Positions 63,469 to 64,000 of a DNA stretch of 64,000 nt are shown here, piece by piece. The first letter of the stretch is position 1. Each line of letters starts with the position of its first letter. A model generated the notes under the pieces. The model searched no databases, was not told the origin of the DNA, and saw nothing but the letters and a program-made list of their open reading frames with translations. Source of the DNA: G963668605 sp963668605 (GTDB lineage: Bacteria > Acidobacteriota > Terriglobia > Bryobacterales > Bryobacteraceae); the NCBI GenBank assembly GCA_963668605.1, contig OY764903.1, forward strand, positions 3,410,001 to 3,474,000. Reading direction: 5' to 3'. A program made the position numbers and the translations under genes.

Positions 63469-63496
63469 TTGCAAAGGCGGCGAGCCGCACTATACT
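63469..63496 (+). promoter_or_regulatory. Sigma-70-like promoter upstream of the second Oar-like receptor
   Basis: TTGCAA (63469-63474) and TATACT (63491-63496) are separated by 16 bases and end about 30 bases before the start at 63527. Both hexamers are good matches to the housekeeping consensus. Confidence 0.55.
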
Positions 63497-63526
63497 TGCC
63501 TAAGGACAGGTGGAAGAATCTCGCTT

Positions 63527-64000
63527 ATGAAGTCTATTCAAATTCTCAGTTTGCTCATCGCCGCGGGTCTCGGCATGAGCGCTCAAACGCCATCGGCCAG
63601 CGTCGTCGGCAGAGTCACGGACGCTACGGGAGCTGTGATCCCCGGCGTCGCCATCAAGATCATGAGTTTGGATACGAATATCGCGCAGCAGGGCGCATCG
63701 AATTCAGTCGGGGACTTCACGATCCCGTATCTGAATCCCGGCCGCTACATGCTGGAGGCCACAGCCACGGGCTTCCGCACTTACAAACACACGGAATTCT
63801 CACTCTCGCTAGACCAGACGCTGCGCCTCGACATTTCGCTCGAGATCGGCTCGGCCGCCGAGAGCGTGACGGTGACGGACACGCCGCCCGTGCTGAACAC
63901 GGAAAGCGGCGCGCGCGGCGAGGTGACGACCAATGAGGAGATCGGGGAGATCCCGCTGGACGGCCGCAACTTTGCAGACCTGGCGTATCTCACCGGCGGC
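63527..64000 (+). CDS. Oar-like TonB-dependent receptor, N-terminal part
   Basis: The first 158 codons only; the gene runs off the right edge. A signal peptide (MKSIQILSLLIAAGLGMSAQ) is followed by a carboxypeptidase-regulatory-like domain (VVGRVTDATGAVIPGVAI ... GDFTIPYLNPGRYMLEATA) and the start of the plug (ESVTVTDTPPVLNTESG, IPLDGRNFADLAYLTGG). It is the same class as the receptor at 11916-15386 and the pseudogene at 23187-24106, but clearly not a copy of either. Confidence 0.92.
   Translation, partial: MKSIQILSLLIAAGLGMSAQTPSASVVGRVTDATGAVIPGVAIKIMSLDTNIAQQGASNSVGDFTIPYLNPGRYMLEATATGFRTYKHTEFSLSLDQTLRLDISLEIGSAAESVTVTDTPPVLNTESGARGEVTTNEEIGEIPLDGRNFADLAYLTGG

Noticed and set aside
1..64000. 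tRNA, rRNA, CRISPR, integrase or transposase genes
   Set aside because: All intergenic spaces were read; none exceeds about 240 bases, and none shows a cloverleaf, repeat-spacer array or recombinase coding sequence.

Overview
The window is about 62 percent GC by impression, gene-dense, and carries no rRNA, tRNA, CRISPR array or complete insertion sequence that I can see. The gene families point to an Acidobacteriota genome of the Bryobacterales/Solibacter type. The signs are very large Oar-like TonB receptors with an N-terminal carboxypeptidase-regulatory domain, twin-arginine-exported Gfo/Idh/MocA and enolase-superfamily enzymes, DUF1080 and DinB secreted proteins, a selenocysteine gene (selA), and an EF-P with an unusual tip loop. 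This placement is inference from gene content, not from a database search.

Layout. 1-5415 (minus): a chemotaxis operon, cheY-cheX-cheW-cheA-cheR-cheD-cheY-cheX (last gene cut by the window edge), with overlapping stop/start codons and a strong sigma-28-like promoter at 5545-5571. 5628-9066: an alanine-type aminotransferase; a secreted protein and an ArsC/Spx-like gene with an in-frame TGA exactly at the catalytic cysteine (candidate selenoprotein); and a Tat-exported oxidoreductase ending in a textbook terminator. 9183-15386 (minus): an Oar-like receptor followed by an SDR, a Gfo/Idh oxidoreductase and a TIM-barrel isomerase, probably a sugar-use cluster. 15621-20452 (minus): mazG, GNAT, an OSBS/NSAR-type enolase-superfamily enzyme, an EamA permease and an MFS permease, mostly overlapping. 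20685-24106: rubrerythrin, a Tat-type FAD oxidoreductase with a discoidin-like tail, and a decayed TonB receptor. 24301-33817: mostly secreted or membrane carbohydrate-related genes.

33841-40055: bshB1-like deacetylase, rhomboid and PfkB kinase (minus), a TonB protein (plus), then rel and a DUF971 gene (minus). 40142-43616 (minus): tonB-exbB-exbD-exbD-TPR lipoprotein, with strong intercistronic hairpins. 43702-48140 (minus): tgt-yajC-secD-secF. 48347-52348 (plus): a YwaF-type membrane protein, cysS, a Cys/Met PLP enzyme and efp; selA converges on efp. 53752-57873: a DHH phosphoesterase, a four-helix-bundle (S23-type) gene enclosed by inverted GGTTGATTGG-like repeats, and ftsY-ribD-ribE. 57945-63387: a CBM9-like secreted protein, two tandem phosphohexomutases, ftsB, cutA, a small membrane protein and an RmlD-type reductase. 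The start of another Oar-like receptor runs off the right edge.

Themes. The TonB/ExbB/ExbD operon plus the second TonB would power the large receptors. Secreted hydrolases and oxidoreductases would process the imported or external carbohydrates. The strongest candidate for something new is the putative selenoprotein at 6820-7152, supported by selA in the same window and by a small hairpin at bacterial-SECIS distance from the TGA. Other items worth attention are the four-helix-bundle element that fits exactly between two stop codons, the NSAR-GNAT-transporter-MazG operon, an EF-P with Asn at the tip position, and a divergent member of the tandem phosphohexomutase pair. All calls rest on reading motifs and context; no searches were run.
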